Below are positions 1 through 10,769 of a stretch of DNA of 55,235 nucleotides, piece by piece. Both the position numbers and the translations under genes were made by a program. The DNA lies in contig JBBQTI010000029.1 in NCBI GenBank assembly GCA_038213435.1, positions 1-55,235 of the forward strand, in the 5' to 3' direction. Each line of letters starts with the position of its first letter. Position 1 is the stretch's first letter. The DNA comes from PALSA-610 sp038213435 (GTDB taxonomy: Bacteria > Actinomycetota > Acidimicrobiia > IMCC26256 > PALSA-610). The notes below the pieces were generated by a model that made no database searches, was not told where the DNA came from, and saw nothing but the letters and a program-made list of their open reading frames with translations.

Positions 1-7
1 GACTGTT

Positions 8-2806
<2,799 letters not shown>

Positions 2807-2824
2807 TCGCCGGAGACCGGGCAG

Positions 2825-3988
2825 GTGGGCGCAGCCGCGGTCGCTCTCCTCGCAGTCGGGCTCGTCGGCGCGCTGACCCGCCCTCGGAACATCCCGGCGT
2901 GGTCACTCCCCGTGATCGCGGCGTTCGTCGCGACAGCCGCCGGCGTCGTCGACGGCTCGCAGATTTACGACGCGCTGCGTCCCCTCGCCGCGCCGCTGGC
3001 GTTCGTGCTGGCAGCAGTGCTCTTGGCGGCGTCACTCGACCATGTCGGCGTGTTCGACGAGCTGGCGGCCTTCGCAGCACGTAGCCGTCATGTCGTCGGC
3101 GCGCTCTGGATCCTCGCCGGCCTCGTCGTGGCGTTGTTGAACCTCGACGCCGCGGTTGTCCTGCTCACGCCGTTGTACATACGCACGGCGTTGCTCGTCG
3201 ACGTCGACCCGGTCGCGCTCGCGTTCCAGCCGGTGCTGCTGGCTTCGCTCGCAAGTGGTGTGCTCGTGGTGTCGAACCTCACGAACCTCATCGCGGCGTC
3301 GCAGTTGTCTCTGCAGAACAGCGACTTTCTCCGTCATCTTGCGTTGCCGTCGCTCGCCGCATCGACCGTCGGTGGGTTCGCGTATCGCCGGGTCTTCCGA
3401 ATCCGGCCGCGCGTCGCCGCTCGAGTTGGTCAGCGCGCGCCGGATCGACGCGCGCTCGTCGTCGGACTGGCCGCGATCGCGCTGTTCCTCGTGCACCTGC
3501 TCGGAGGCGAACCGTTCGGGGTGCCGGCCTGGGCGGCCGCGCTTGCGACCGAGCTGGTGCTGATTGGTATCACTCGTAGAGTCCCTTGGAGGGAGGTACC
3601 GGTCGGCACTGCAGTTCTCGCGGCCGCGCTCGTGGTGCTCGCGGCGGGTGTCGCCCGCGCACTGCCCGAAACGTTCAGGAGCCTGGGAGCGGGCGGGGCG
3701 CGTGGCTTCGCAGCCGGCGTCGTATCGGCCAATCTGCTGAACAACCTGCCGGCGCTCTTGTTGGGCGTGCCCCACCTGTCGGCGCGCGGCCGCGTGTGGC
3801 CCCTGTTGCTCGGTGTGAATCTCGGTCCGCTCCTCCTGCTCACCGGCTCGCTCGCCGGCTTGCTGTGGCAGGCGAGCGTGCGGCGCGCGGGCGTGGAGGT
3901 CGGCGCCGGCCATTACACGCGCGTTGGAGCGGCGGTCGGACTGCCGGCGATGGCGGCGGCGGCGCTGGTACTCCACATCCTCGGGTGA
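2825..3988 (+). CDS. ArsB/NhaD-type (SLC13-like) membrane transporter
   Basis: This is a 387-residue integral membrane protein with about ten hydrophobic segments, starting at GTG 18 nt after infB. The composition and pattern, with two related halves containing polar SNLTNL-like and SANLLNNLPALLLG stretches near mid-membrane, resemble the ArsB/NhaD ion-transporter superfamily. These stretches recall the conserved Asn/Pro hairpin motifs of that family. It is somewhat shorter than typical ArsB proteins (about 420-430). The substrate (arsenite, sodium or an organic anion) cannot be told. No arsR or arsC is nearby, so an arsenic role is unsupported. Its place between infB and ylxP, inside an otherwise conserved translation operon, is unusual and suggests insertion or lineage-specific recruitment. 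The family assignment is by eye. Confidence 0.75.
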   Translation: MGAAAVALLAVGLVGALTRPRNIPAWSLPVIAAFVATAAGVVDGSQIYDALRPLAAPLAFVLAAVLLAASLDHVGVFDELAAFAARSRHVVGALWILAGLVVALLNLDAAVVLLTPLYIRTALLVDVDPVALAFQPVLLASLASGVLVVSNLTNLIAASQLSLQNSDFLRHLALPSLAASTVGGFAYRRVFRIRPRVAARVGQRAPDRRALVVGLAAIALFLVHLLGGEPFGVPAWAAALATELVLIGITRRVPWREVPVGTAVLAAALVVLAAGVARALPETFRSLGAGGARGFAAGVVSANLLNNLPALLLGVPHLSARGRVWPLLLGVNLGPLLLLTGSLAGLLWQASVRRAGVEVGAGHYTRVGAAVGLPAMAAAALVLHILG

Positions 3989-3989
3989 G

Positions 3990-4079
3990 GAGCGAGACGA
4001 CAGCGGAGTCGACCCATACGAGCGAGACGACAGCGGAGTCGACCCATGCGAGCGAGACGACAGCGGAGCGACCGGAGGG
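3990..4079 (+). repeat. Three-copy 30-bp direct repeat after the transporter gene
   Basis: Units begin at 3990, 4020 and 4050 and share GAGCGAGACGACAGCGGAG. The first two are nearly identical over 30 bp; the third diverges after that core. A GAGCGGAGCGTGGAGTCGA segment follows. The array starts one base after the transporter stop and fills most of the gap to ylxP. Confidence 0.85.
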
Positions 4080-4156
4080 GAGCGGAGCGTGGAGTCGACT
4101 CGTGAAAACGCGCATCCGTATCGAAGGGCCACCGCTTGTGGCGCGAGAATGGTGAT

Positions 4157-4453
4157 GTGCACGCCGCCGCCGTTCGTTTCGATCTGCACGTCCCGCAGAG
4201 TCGATCGCTGAAGACGAAGCGCGCCGCCATCCGCCCGATCGTCGAGGGGTTGCGCCATCGGTTCCGGGTCTCGGTGGCCGAGGTCGACCACCACGACCAG
4301 TGGCAGCGTTCCGCGATCGCGGCGGCCGTCGTCGCGGGCAGCGATTCGCAGCTCCGTGAGGTGCTCGCCGCGATCGAGCGGTTCGTGGTCGCGGCGGCGG
4401 ACGTCGAGCTGCTCGACGTCGAGACCGCCTGGCTGGAGAGCGAGCGGGCGTGA
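4157..4453 (+). CDS. ylxP: YlxP-family (DUF503) protein
   Basis: This 98-residue protein belongs to the DUF503/YlxP family, small ferredoxin-like-fold proteins normally encoded between infB and rbfA. The diagnostic N-terminus is present: a short beta strand (RFDLHVP) followed by SRSLKTKRAAIRPI, which mirrors the family pattern LHIPxxxSLKEKR. A GTG at 4157 was chosen because it gives the family-typical beginning; an upstream TTG at 4136 in the same frame would add seven unmatched residues. No strong Shine-Dalgarno is visible. YlxP is thought to assist ribosome maturation, but its biochemical role is not settled. The gene lies 4 nt before rbfA, so co-translation is likely. Confidence 0.88.
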   Translation: MHAAAVRFDLHVPQSRSLKTKRAAIRPIVEGLRHRFRVSVAEVDHHDQWQRSAIAAAVVAGSDSQLREVLAAIERFVVAAADVELLDVETAWLESERA

Positions 4454-4457
4454 GCAC

Positions 4458-4877
4458 ATGACTTCGGCGAAGCGGTACCCGCGCACGGCGCGTGTCAACG
4501 AGGTGATGCTCGAGGTGCTCGCCGACGAGCTCGAGCGCATGGGCGATCCGCGCCTCGAGCTGGTCACGCTCACCGGCGTCGACGTAAGCCGCGACCTGGC
4601 GCACGCCAAGGTCTACTACTCGACGCTGGCCGCGACCGCCGTCGACTCGAGAGCATCGATACCGGAAGAGGTGGCGACCGCGCTGCACTCGGCCGGCTCG
4701 CACCTGCGCGGCGCCGTCGGGCGCCAGATGCGCATCCGCCAGGTGCCGCGCCTCGAGTTCTTCGTCGACCCGGGAATTGTTGCGGGCCAACGGATCGAGG
4801 ACATTCTGCGCGAGATCCACCACCGGGAGGCGGCGACCGACGAGAGTGGTGGCGCGAGCGGCGAGGAGGCCTCGTGA
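4458..4877 (+). CDS. rbfA: Ribosome-binding factor A
   Basis: RbfA binds the 30S subunit and helps mature the 5' end of 16S rRNA, notably in cold adaptation. The 139-residue product has the usual N-terminus (RTARVNEVMLEVLADELERM) and the KH-like core with VDVSRDLAHAKVYYS, the family signature region. It continues to LEFFVDPGIVAGQRIEDILREI. A short acidic tail (DESGGASGEE) follows. The ATG at 4458 is preferred over in-frame starts further upstream, which lie inside ylxP. The stop codon overlaps the GTG of the next gene by four bases, so the DHH phosphoesterase is probably translationally coupled. Confidence 0.95.
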   Translation: MTSAKRYPRTARVNEVMLEVLADELERMGDPRLELVTLTGVDVSRDLAHAKVYYSTLAATAVDSRASIPEEVATALHSAGSHLRGAVGRQMRIRQVPRLEFFVDPGIVAGQRIEDILREIHHREAATDESGGASGEEAS

Positions 4878-5851
4878 ACGGCGATGATGCGGCGGTAGAG
4901 CAGAGTCTGACCGACGCCGCGCGCGCGATCCGATTTGCGCCGGAGGTCAGCCTCGCCTGCCACGTCAGCCCCGACGGCGACGCGCTCGGCTCGATGCTCG
5001 CGCTGCACCACGTGCTGCGCGCGGCCGGCATCCGGAGTATCGCCTCGTTCTCCGAGCCGTTCGTCGTCGCGCCGCATTACCGCCTGCTGCCCGGGCTCGA
5101 ATTGCTCACACGGCCGGACGGCTTCCCGCGCGAACCGCGCGTCATGGTCACCTTCGACTCGGGTTCATTGTCTCGTCTCGGCGACCTGGAGCCGTCGGCC
5201 AAGGCCGCCGACGAGCTGATCGTCATCGACCATCACGTCTCGAACGAGCGCTACGGCAGCATCAACGTGATCGATCCCGACGCGGCCGCCAGCGGTGTGC
5301 TCGTCCGGTGGCTGATCAGCCGGCTCGAGCTCCCGCTGACCCGTGACGCGGCCGTCTGCCTGTATGCCGCTCTCGTATGCGACACGGGTCGTTTCCAGTA
5401 CAAGTCGACGACACCCGCGGTGTTCGAGCTCGCGCGCGAGCTCGCATGCTTCGATCTTCCGATTGCCGAGCTCTCGCGGACGCTCTTCGAGGAGCACCGG
5501 TTCGCGTACTTGCAGCTTCTCGCCGACGCGTTGCAAACCGCGGTGCTCGTCCCGAACAAGCGGTTCGTGTGGACGAAGGTGAGCCAAGCCGACCTCGCGC
5601 GCCACGGCGTGACGTTCGACGAGGTCGAGGGTCTCATCGACATCGTGCGCCGCACGCGGGAGGCCGAGGTGGCGTGCGTGTTGAAGCAGGGCCCCGACGC
5701 AACTTGGCGCGTGAGCCTGCGCTCGCTCGGAAACGTCGACGTGCGCGACATCGCCGAGCGCCAAGGAGGCGGTGGCCACCGTTTCGCCGCCGGTTTCACG
5801 AGCGACGAGTCCGCCGAGGCCGTCGTCGCGCGTATCCTCGACGCCCTCTGA
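4874..5851 (+). CDS. nrnA: DHH/DHHA1 phosphoesterase, NrnA-like (oligoribonuclease / pAp phosphatase)
   Basis: The 325-residue protein has the two-domain architecture of NrnA, which degrades nano-RNAs and 3'-phosphoadenosine 5'-phosphate. The DHH domain shows SPDGDALGS (the DxD metal site), a following DSG, and VIDHHVSNERYG with the name-giving DHH triad. The C-terminal DHHA1 domain ends in the glycine-rich RQGGGGHRFAAGF that binds the substrate. Length and order are normal. Translation starts at GTG within a GTGA overlap with rbfA. The arrangement rbfA-nrnA-truB-ribF is common in actinobacteria and links small-RNA turnover to the translation operon. The exact substrate preference cannot be deduced from sequence. 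Confidence 0.92.
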   Translation: MNGDDAAVEQSLTDAARAIRFAPEVSLACHVSPDGDALGSMLALHHVLRAAGIRSIASFSEPFVVAPHYRLLPGLELLTRPDGFPREPRVMVTFDSGSLSRLGDLEPSAKAADELIVIDHHVSNERYGSINVIDPDAAASGVLVRWLISRLELPLTRDAAVCLYAALVCDTGRFQYKSTTPAVFELARELACFDLPIAELSRTLFEEHRFAYLQLLADALQTAVLVPNKRFVWTKVSQADLARHGVTFDEVEGLIDIVRRTREAEVACVLKQGPDATWRVSLRSLGNVDVRDIAERQGGGGHRFAAGFTSDESAEAVVARILDAL

Positions 5852-5878
5852 TGAATCTGATGAATTCGTGTCGCGCTC

Positions 5879-6775
5879 GTGCGTGACGGCTTGGTCGTCG
5901 TCGACAAGGCACCGCGGTGGACGAGTCACGACGTCGTCGCCAAGCTGCGCGGTGTGTACGGTCAGCGGCGGGTCGGTCACGCAGGAACGCTCGACCCCGA
6001 CGCCACCGGAGTGTTGCTCGTCGGCCTCGGACGGGCCACGCGCTTGCTGCGGTTCCTGCAGGAGGCGGGCAAGGAGTACCGCGCCCGGGTGGTGTTCGGC
6101 GTCGCGACCGACACGCTCGACGCGTCCGGTGCAGTGCTCGAGCGCGCAGAGATGTCGATCACGCGCGACCAGCTCGAGGTTGCCGCGCGCGCGTTTGTCG
6201 GCGACATCGAGCAGGTGCCGCCGATGGTGTCGGCTCTCAAGGTCGGCGGCCGCCGCCTCTACGAGTTGGCGCGCGCCGGCGAGGAGATCGAGCGCGCGGC
6301 CCGGCCCGTACGCATCGACGAGGTCGTCGTCGAGGAGTTCGAGCCCGGCGCGTATTCGGAGGCGACGATCCGGGTCGTGTGCTCCAGCGGGACCTACATC
6401 CGGACGCTCGCAGCCGACCTCGGCGCCTCGTTGGGCGGATGCGCGCACCTCGGAGCGTTGCGCCGCCTGCGCGTCGGCAGCTTCACCCTGGACGACGCGC
6501 GTCCGATCGAGGCGGTGGAGGCCGGCGCCGACGCAGCCGTGCGCGCTCCGACCGACGCCGTGCGCGACCTCGAATGCGTGCGTGTCGACGCGGAGCGTGC
6601 GCGCGCGGTGATGCACGGCGCGACATTTGCGGCGCCTGCGCTGCTGGGCGATCGAGACGGAGCCGGGCCCTTCGCGGTCGTCGACCACTCGGGCGCGCTC
6701 CTCGCCGTGTACGAACGGCGCGGTGGAGGCGTCAAGCCCTCGGTCGTGCTCGCGACCGAAGCGACGATTTCGTGA
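5879..6775 (+). CDS. truB: tRNA pseudouridine(55) synthase
   Basis: TruB isomerises U55 in the T-arm of tRNAs to pseudouridine. The 298-residue protein begins LVVVDKAPRWTSHDVVAKLR and carries the catalytic motif GHAGTLDPDATGVLLVGLG, in which the first Asp of LDPDATG is the nucleophile. Further family motifs are QVPPMVSALKVGGRRLYELAR and CSSGTYIRTLAADLG. A C-terminal domain follows. The start is GTG at 5879, 28 nt after the preceding stop. The stop overlaps the ribF start by four bases (GTGA), the standard truB-ribF coupling of bacteria. Confidence 0.97.
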   Translation: MRDGLVVVDKAPRWTSHDVVAKLRGVYGQRRVGHAGTLDPDATGVLLVGLGRATRLLRFLQEAGKEYRARVVFGVATDTLDASGAVLERAEMSITRDQLEVAARAFVGDIEQVPPMVSALKVGGRRLYELARAGEEIERAARPVRIDEVVVEEFEPGAYSEATIRVVCSSGTYIRTLAADLGASLGGCAHLGALRRLRVGSFTLDDARPIEAVEAGADAAVRAPTDAVRDLECVRVDAERARAVMHGATFAAPALLGDRDGAGPFAVVDHSGALLAVYERRGGGVKPSVVLATEATIS

Positions 6776-7743
6776 GGATCTATCGCGATCCGACCGAGAC
6801 CGCGAACGCCGCGCACGGGCGCGCGGTGACGATCGGCGCGTTCGACGGTGTGCACCTCGGCCATCAGGCGGTGTTGCGGTTGGTACGAGAGCTCGCGCGC
6901 GCCCGCGACCTCTCCGCCACGGTGCTCACATTCGACCGCCACCCGGCCGAGGTCGTGCGGCCCGGCTCGGCGCCGAAGCTGCTGACGACCCTCGAGCAGA
7001 AGATCGAGCTGCTCGAGGCGACAGGTGACGTCGACGAGTGCCTCGTGCTGCCCTTCGACGCCGCACGGAGCAAGGAACCCGCGGAACAGTTCGTCGAGGA
7101 GCTCCTCGCGAGTGCCCTGCGCGCCCGACTCGTTGTCGTCGGCGCCGACTTCCACGTCGGGTACCGCCGCCACGGCGACGTCCCGCTGCTTCAGCGGATG
7201 GGCGCCGAGCTCGGGTTCGAGACGATCGGCCTCGGTCTCGTCGCGGCGCTCGACCGCGACGCCGGCGCGCCCTTTTCGTCGACACGTATCCGCGAGTTGA
7301 TCGCCGCGGGCGACGTCGCCGGCGCGGCCGCGATGCTGGGCCGGCCGCACGAGGTGCGCGGACCGGTCGAGCGCGGCGACGCGCGCGGGCGGCTCCTGGG
7401 GTTTCCGACCGCGAACGTCAGCGTGCCCGAGAACATCTGCCTGCCGGCCGACGGTGTGTACGCGGGAACGTTCGCCGTCGCCGGCGGCGTGCCGAGACGT
7501 GCGGCGATCTCGGTGGGCCGTCGCCCCACCTTTTACGCCGAAGCGGGACGATGTCTGGTCGAGGCCTACGTTCTCGATTTCGACGGCGACCTCTACGGCC
7601 AGCCGGCGCGGGTCGGGTTCACGCACCGCCTGCGCGGCCAAGAGCGATTCGACGCGGTCGACGATCTGACCAGGCAAATGCACCTCGACGTCGAACGGGT
7701 CCGGGAGCTGGGAGTGAGGCCAAGCAGTGAGCCCGAGGCGTGA
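6772..7743 (+). CDS. ribF: Bifunctional riboflavin kinase / FAD synthetase
   Basis: RibF phosphorylates riboflavin to FMN and adenylates FMN to FAD. The 323-residue protein has the N-terminal nucleotidyltransferase domain with GAFDGVHLGHQAVL (HxGH motif) and SSTRIRELIAAGDV. The C-terminal flavokinase domain starts around GRLLGFPTANVSVPE, the GRxxGFPTAN motif, and continues to VEAYVLDFDGDLYGQ. Both catalytic units appear complete. Translation begins at GTG in a four-base overlap with truB. Downstream lies rpsO, which has its own leader, so ribF may end the upstream operon. Confidence 0.97.
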   Translation: MRIYRDPTETANAAHGRAVTIGAFDGVHLGHQAVLRLVRELARARDLSATVLTFDRHPAEVVRPGSAPKLLTTLEQKIELLEATGDVDECLVLPFDAARSKEPAEQFVEELLASALRARLVVVGADFHVGYRRHGDVPLLQRMGAELGFETIGLGLVAALDRDAGAPFSSTRIRELIAAGDVAGAAAMLGRPHEVRGPVERGDARGRLLGFPTANVSVPENICLPADGVYAGTFAVAGGVPRRAAISVGRRPTFYAEAGRCLVEAYVLDFDGDLYGQPARVGFTHRLRGQERFDAVDDLTRQMHLDVERVRELGVRPSSEPEA

Positions 7744-7781
7744 CGCCAAGGAGTGAAGAGGGACCCGCGGGGTGGGTCTGG

Positions 7782-7787
7782 TAGCCT
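7782..7787 (+). promoter_or_regulatory. Possible -10 hexamer upstream of rpsO
   Basis: TAGCCT lies 56 nt before the rpsO ATG and fits the TANNNT pattern seen before many genes in this window. No convincing -35 is visible. It would give rpsO its own transcript with a leader of about 50 nt. Confidence 0.35.
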
Positions 7788-7843
7788 CTTCAGCTGAATC
7801 CGTATCGAATGATTGCCGGATCGAAGAAGGTTCGAACGCGCGT

Positions 7844-8101
7844 ATGCCCGACAAGGCCGCAACGATCAGCGATAACAAGCTCCACGACTCCGACACTGGC
7901 TCCGCCGAGGTACAGATCGCACTCCTCACCGAGCGCATCCGCCATCTCACCGAGCACATGAAGGTTCACAAGAAGGACTTTCACACCCAGCGTGGGCTGC
8001 TGATGCTCGTCGGCCGCCGTCGGCGAATGCTCGACTACCTCCGACGCAACAACGTCGAGCGGTACCGAGCACTCATCGCCAAGCTCGGCATCCGTCGATA
8101 G
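7844..8101 (+). CDS. rpsO: 30S ribosomal protein S15
   Basis: S15 is a primary 16S rRNA-binding protein at the central-domain three-way junction. The 85-residue product contains the family core GDTGSxEVQ-like DSDTGSAEVQIALLTERIRHLTEHMKVHKKDFHTQRGL, split here for length, then LVGRRRRMLDYLRR. The ATG at 7844 gives the family length; a longer frame from 7772 would add 24 unrelated residues. A purine-rich GAAGAAGG lies about 13 nt upstream of the start. It precedes pnp, as in many bacteria, with a strong hairpin between the two. Confidence 0.95.
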   Translation: MPDKAATISDNKLHDSDTGSAEVQIALLTERIRHLTEHMKVHKKDFHTQRGLLMLVGRRRRMLDYLRRNNVERYRALIAKLGIRR

Positions 8102-8109
8102 GGATTCGC

Positions 8110-8135
8110 ACGAGGAGCGGTCTTCCGCTCCTCGT
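8110..8135 (+). terminator. Hairpin between rpsO and pnp
   Basis: A perfect 11-bp stem (ACGAGGAGCGG, 8110-8120, with its complement at 8125-8135) closes a TCTT tetraloop and is followed by TTGAC. It lies 8 nt after the rpsO stop. It may be a terminator without a long U tract, or a processing stem like the one controlling pnp in other bacteria. Confidence 0.7.
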
Positions 8136-8171
8136 TTGACAATCCGAATCAACGCTCGAGAGGGAATGTCG

Positions 8172-8236
8172 GTTGTCAGTCGCGAGCGCCCGTTTCTCGG
8201 CCCAGAAGTATTTGGGCAGTTCCGGACGCTGACAAC
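8172..8236 (+). promoter_or_regulatory. Possible long-range stem in the pnp leader
   Basis: GTTGTCAG at 8172-8179 is the exact reverse complement of CTGACAAC at 8229-8236, enclosing 49 nt. A TTGACA at 8136-8141 could be a -35 element for pnp. PNPase autoregulation through a leader stem is known in Escherichia coli; a similar role here is only inferred. Confidence 0.35.
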
Positions 8237-8278
8237 TGGGAACCGGTGCCTCTCGCTCCAACAGAGAGGAACCGTCGC

Positions 8279-10753
8279 GTGAGTGACGCAATTTCGGTTT
8301 CCGGACCCATCAACGCCGCCGGACTCGAGATGACACTCGAGACCGGGAAGCTCGCATCGCTTGCCGCGGGCGCGGTCGTCGTTAAGGTCGGCGGCACGAC
8401 GCTGCTGTCGACCGTCGCCACGTCGAAGCCCCGTGAAGGCATCGACTTCTTCCCGCTGACGGTCGACGTCGAGGAGCGGGCCTACGCCGCCGGCAAGATC
8501 CCCGGTTCGTTCTTCCGGCGCGAAGGCCGACCCGGCGAGCTCGCGATCCTGACCTGCCGGCTCACCGACCGGCCGCTGCGCCCGTCGTTCCCGGCCGACT
8601 TCCGCAACGAGGTGCAGGTCATCGCCACCATCCTCGGCGTCGACCTCGAGAACCCGCACGACGTCGTGTCGATCAACGGTGCCTCGGCTGCGCTGACGGT
8701 TTCGGGTATCCCGTTCGACGGCCCGATCGGAGCCGTCCGTCTCGCGCACCACGACGGCGAGTGGATCGCGCACCCGACCTTCCAAGAAGGCGACGACTCC
8801 ACGTTCGAGATCGTCGTCGCCGGCCGTCAGCTCGCTGACGGCGACGTCGCGATCATGATGGTCGAAGCCGGAGGCACCGAGCGCACGTGGGAGCTCTACG
8901 AGCAGGGCGCGCCGAAGATGACCGAGGAGCTCATCGCGCAGGGGCTCGAGGAGTCGAAGCGCTGGATCTCGGCTTCGATCGAGCTGCAAAAGCGGCTGCG
9001 CGACGCATTCGTGCAAGCGCGCGGGCCGATCGCGCCGATCGAGTATCTCCCCAACGTCGACTACACCCCCGCGGTGTACGAAGCGGTGAAGTCGCACGCC
9101 GAGGCGGCGACCGGCGCGGCGATGGCCACCGCCGACAAGACCGAGCGCAACGAGAAGCTCGACGAGATCCTCGCCGATCTCGTCGCCACGTTGATCGGAA
9201 CCGTAGACAAGCCCGGTGTGCACGCCGAGCAGGCCACGGAGGTCAAGCGCGCGTTCCGCTCGTTGCAGAAAGAGGTCGTGCGCCGGCGCATCGTGAACGA
9301 GGGCGTGCGCATCGACAGCCGCGGTCCGACCGACATCCGTCCGCTCTCGGCCGAGGTCGGTGTCCTCGACACCGCGCACGGAACCGGCCTGTTCCAGCGG
9401 GGCGAGACGCAGGTGCTCTCGGTCGCGACGCTCGCGATGCCCCGCATGGAGCAGATGCTCGACACGATCACGCTCGATACCCGCAAGAAGTACATGCACC
9501 ACTACAACTTCCCGCCATTCTCTACCGGTGAGACCGGGCGGGTCGGTTCGCCCAAGCGCCGCGAGATCGGTCACGGTGCACTCGCCGAGCGCGCGCTCGT
9601 GCCGGTGCTCCCGACCGGGACCGACTGGCCCTACACGATGCGGGTCGTCTCGGACGTGCTCGCGTCGAACGGCTCGACCTCGATGGCGTCAGTGTGCGGG
9701 TCGACTCTGGCGCTGATGGACGCGGGTGTGCCGATCAAGGCGCCGGTCGCCGGTATCGCCATGGGTCTCGTGTTCGCGGAGGGCAAGTACACGACGCTCA
9801 CCGACATCCTCGGTGCCGAGGACGCGTTCGGAGACATGGACTTCAAGGTGGCCGGCACCGCCGAGTTCGTCACCGCGTTGCAGCTCGACACCAAGATCGC
9901 CGGGATTCCCGCCGACGTGCTCGCCAGTGCGTTGCTCCAGGCAAAGGAAGCCCGCCTAAAGATCCTGGAGGTGATGCAGCGTGTGATCGCGGCCCCGCGT
10001 GAAGAGGTTCGCAACACTGCCCCCAAGATCGTCAGCTTCGAGATTCCGATCGACAAGATCGGTGAGGTGATCGGCCCGAAGGGCAAGGTCATCAACACGA
10101 TCCAACAGGAGACGGGCGCCGACATCTCCGTACAGGACGCGGACGGCGTCGGCGTCGTTTCGATCGGCTCGAAGGACGGTGCCGCGGTCGAGGAGGCCAA
10201 GCGCCGCATCGAGCTCATTCTCGATCCGCCGACGGCGGAGGTGGGCGCCGTCTACGAGGGCCGCGTGGTCAACATCACGAAGTTCGGCGCGTTCGTCAAC
10301 ATCCTTCCGGGTCGCGACGGATTGGTGCACATCTCGAAGCTCGGTCGCGGCAAGCGCATCGATCGGGTCGAGGACGTGCTGGCCCTCGGCGACGAGCTCT
10401 CGGTTCGGGTCGACGACATCGACCAGAACGGCAAGCTGTCGCTCTCGCTGCTGGGTGAGGACGGCGACGGGCCGAGTGATGGTGGCGGCAACGACGGTGG
10501 TGGGCGCGACCGGGAGCGCGCTCCGCGGGGCGACCGGCCGCCGCGGGAAGCGCGAGAGCCACGAGAAGCGCGAGAGACGCCGTCCGAAACCCGGGTCACG
10601 GCGTCGTTCGAATCGGCGTGGGAGGAACAGGCCCGCGAGGAATTCGGCGATCTCGGTCCCGCCGAAGAGCCGGCCAAGTCGCCCGCCGGCGACCGCCGGG
10701 GCGGACGCGGCGGACGCGGCGGCGGCGCCCGGCGCGGCGGTCCGCGGCGCTAG
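8279..10753 (+). CDS. pnp: Polyribonucleotide nucleotidyltransferase (PNPase)
   Basis: PNPase is the phosphorolytic 3'-5' exoribonuclease of the RNA degradosome. The 824-residue protein has the two RNase PH-like domains, a KH domain (FEIPIDKIGEVIGPKGKVIN) and an S1 domain (YEGRVVNITKFGAFVNI). The tail is charged, then Arg/Gly-rich and unstructured, as often found in actinobacterial PNPases. The GTG at 8279 is chosen because AGAGAGGA sits 9 nt upstream; an in-frame GTG at 8246 would place that purine tract inside the gene. It follows rpsO and precedes an M16 peptidase, a conserved order. Confidence 0.97.
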   Translation: MSDAISVSGPINAAGLEMTLETGKLASLAAGAVVVKVGGTTLLSTVATSKPREGIDFFPLTVDVEERAYAAGKIPGSFFRREGRPGELAILTCRLTDRPLRPSFPADFRNEVQVIATILGVDLENPHDVVSINGASAALTVSGIPFDGPIGAVRLAHHDGEWIAHPTFQEGDDSTFEIVVAGRQLADGDVAIMMVEAGGTERTWELYEQGAPKMTEELIAQGLEESKRWISASIELQKRLRDAFVQARGPIAPIEYLPNVDYTPAVYEAVKSHAEAATGAAMATADKTERNEKLDEILADLVATLIGTVDKPGVHAEQATEVKRAFRSLQKEVVRRRIVNEGVRIDSRGPTDIRPLSAEVGVLDTAHGTGLFQRGETQVLSVATLAMPRMEQMLDTITLDTRKKYMHHYNFPPFSTGETGRVGSPKRREIGHGALAERALVPVLPTGTDWPYTMRVVSDVLASNGSTSMASVCGSTLALMDAGVPIKAPVAGIAMGLVFAEGKYTTLTDILGAEDAFGDMDFKVAGTAEFVTALQLDTKIAGIPADVLASALLQAKEARLKILEVMQRVIAAPREEVRNTAPKIVSFEIPIDKIGEVIGPKGKVINTIQQETGADISVQDADGVGVVSIGSKDGAAVEEAKRRIELILDPPTAEVGAVYEGRVVNITKFGAFVNILPGRDGLVHISKLGRGKRIDRVEDVLALGDELSVRVDDIDQNGKLSLSLLGEDGDGPSDGGGNDGGGRDRERAPRGDRPPREAREPREARETPSETRVTASFESAWEEQAREEFGDLGPAEEPAKSPAGDRRGGRGGRGGGARRGGPRR

Positions 10754-10769
10754 TAACGACGGGCGCGCC

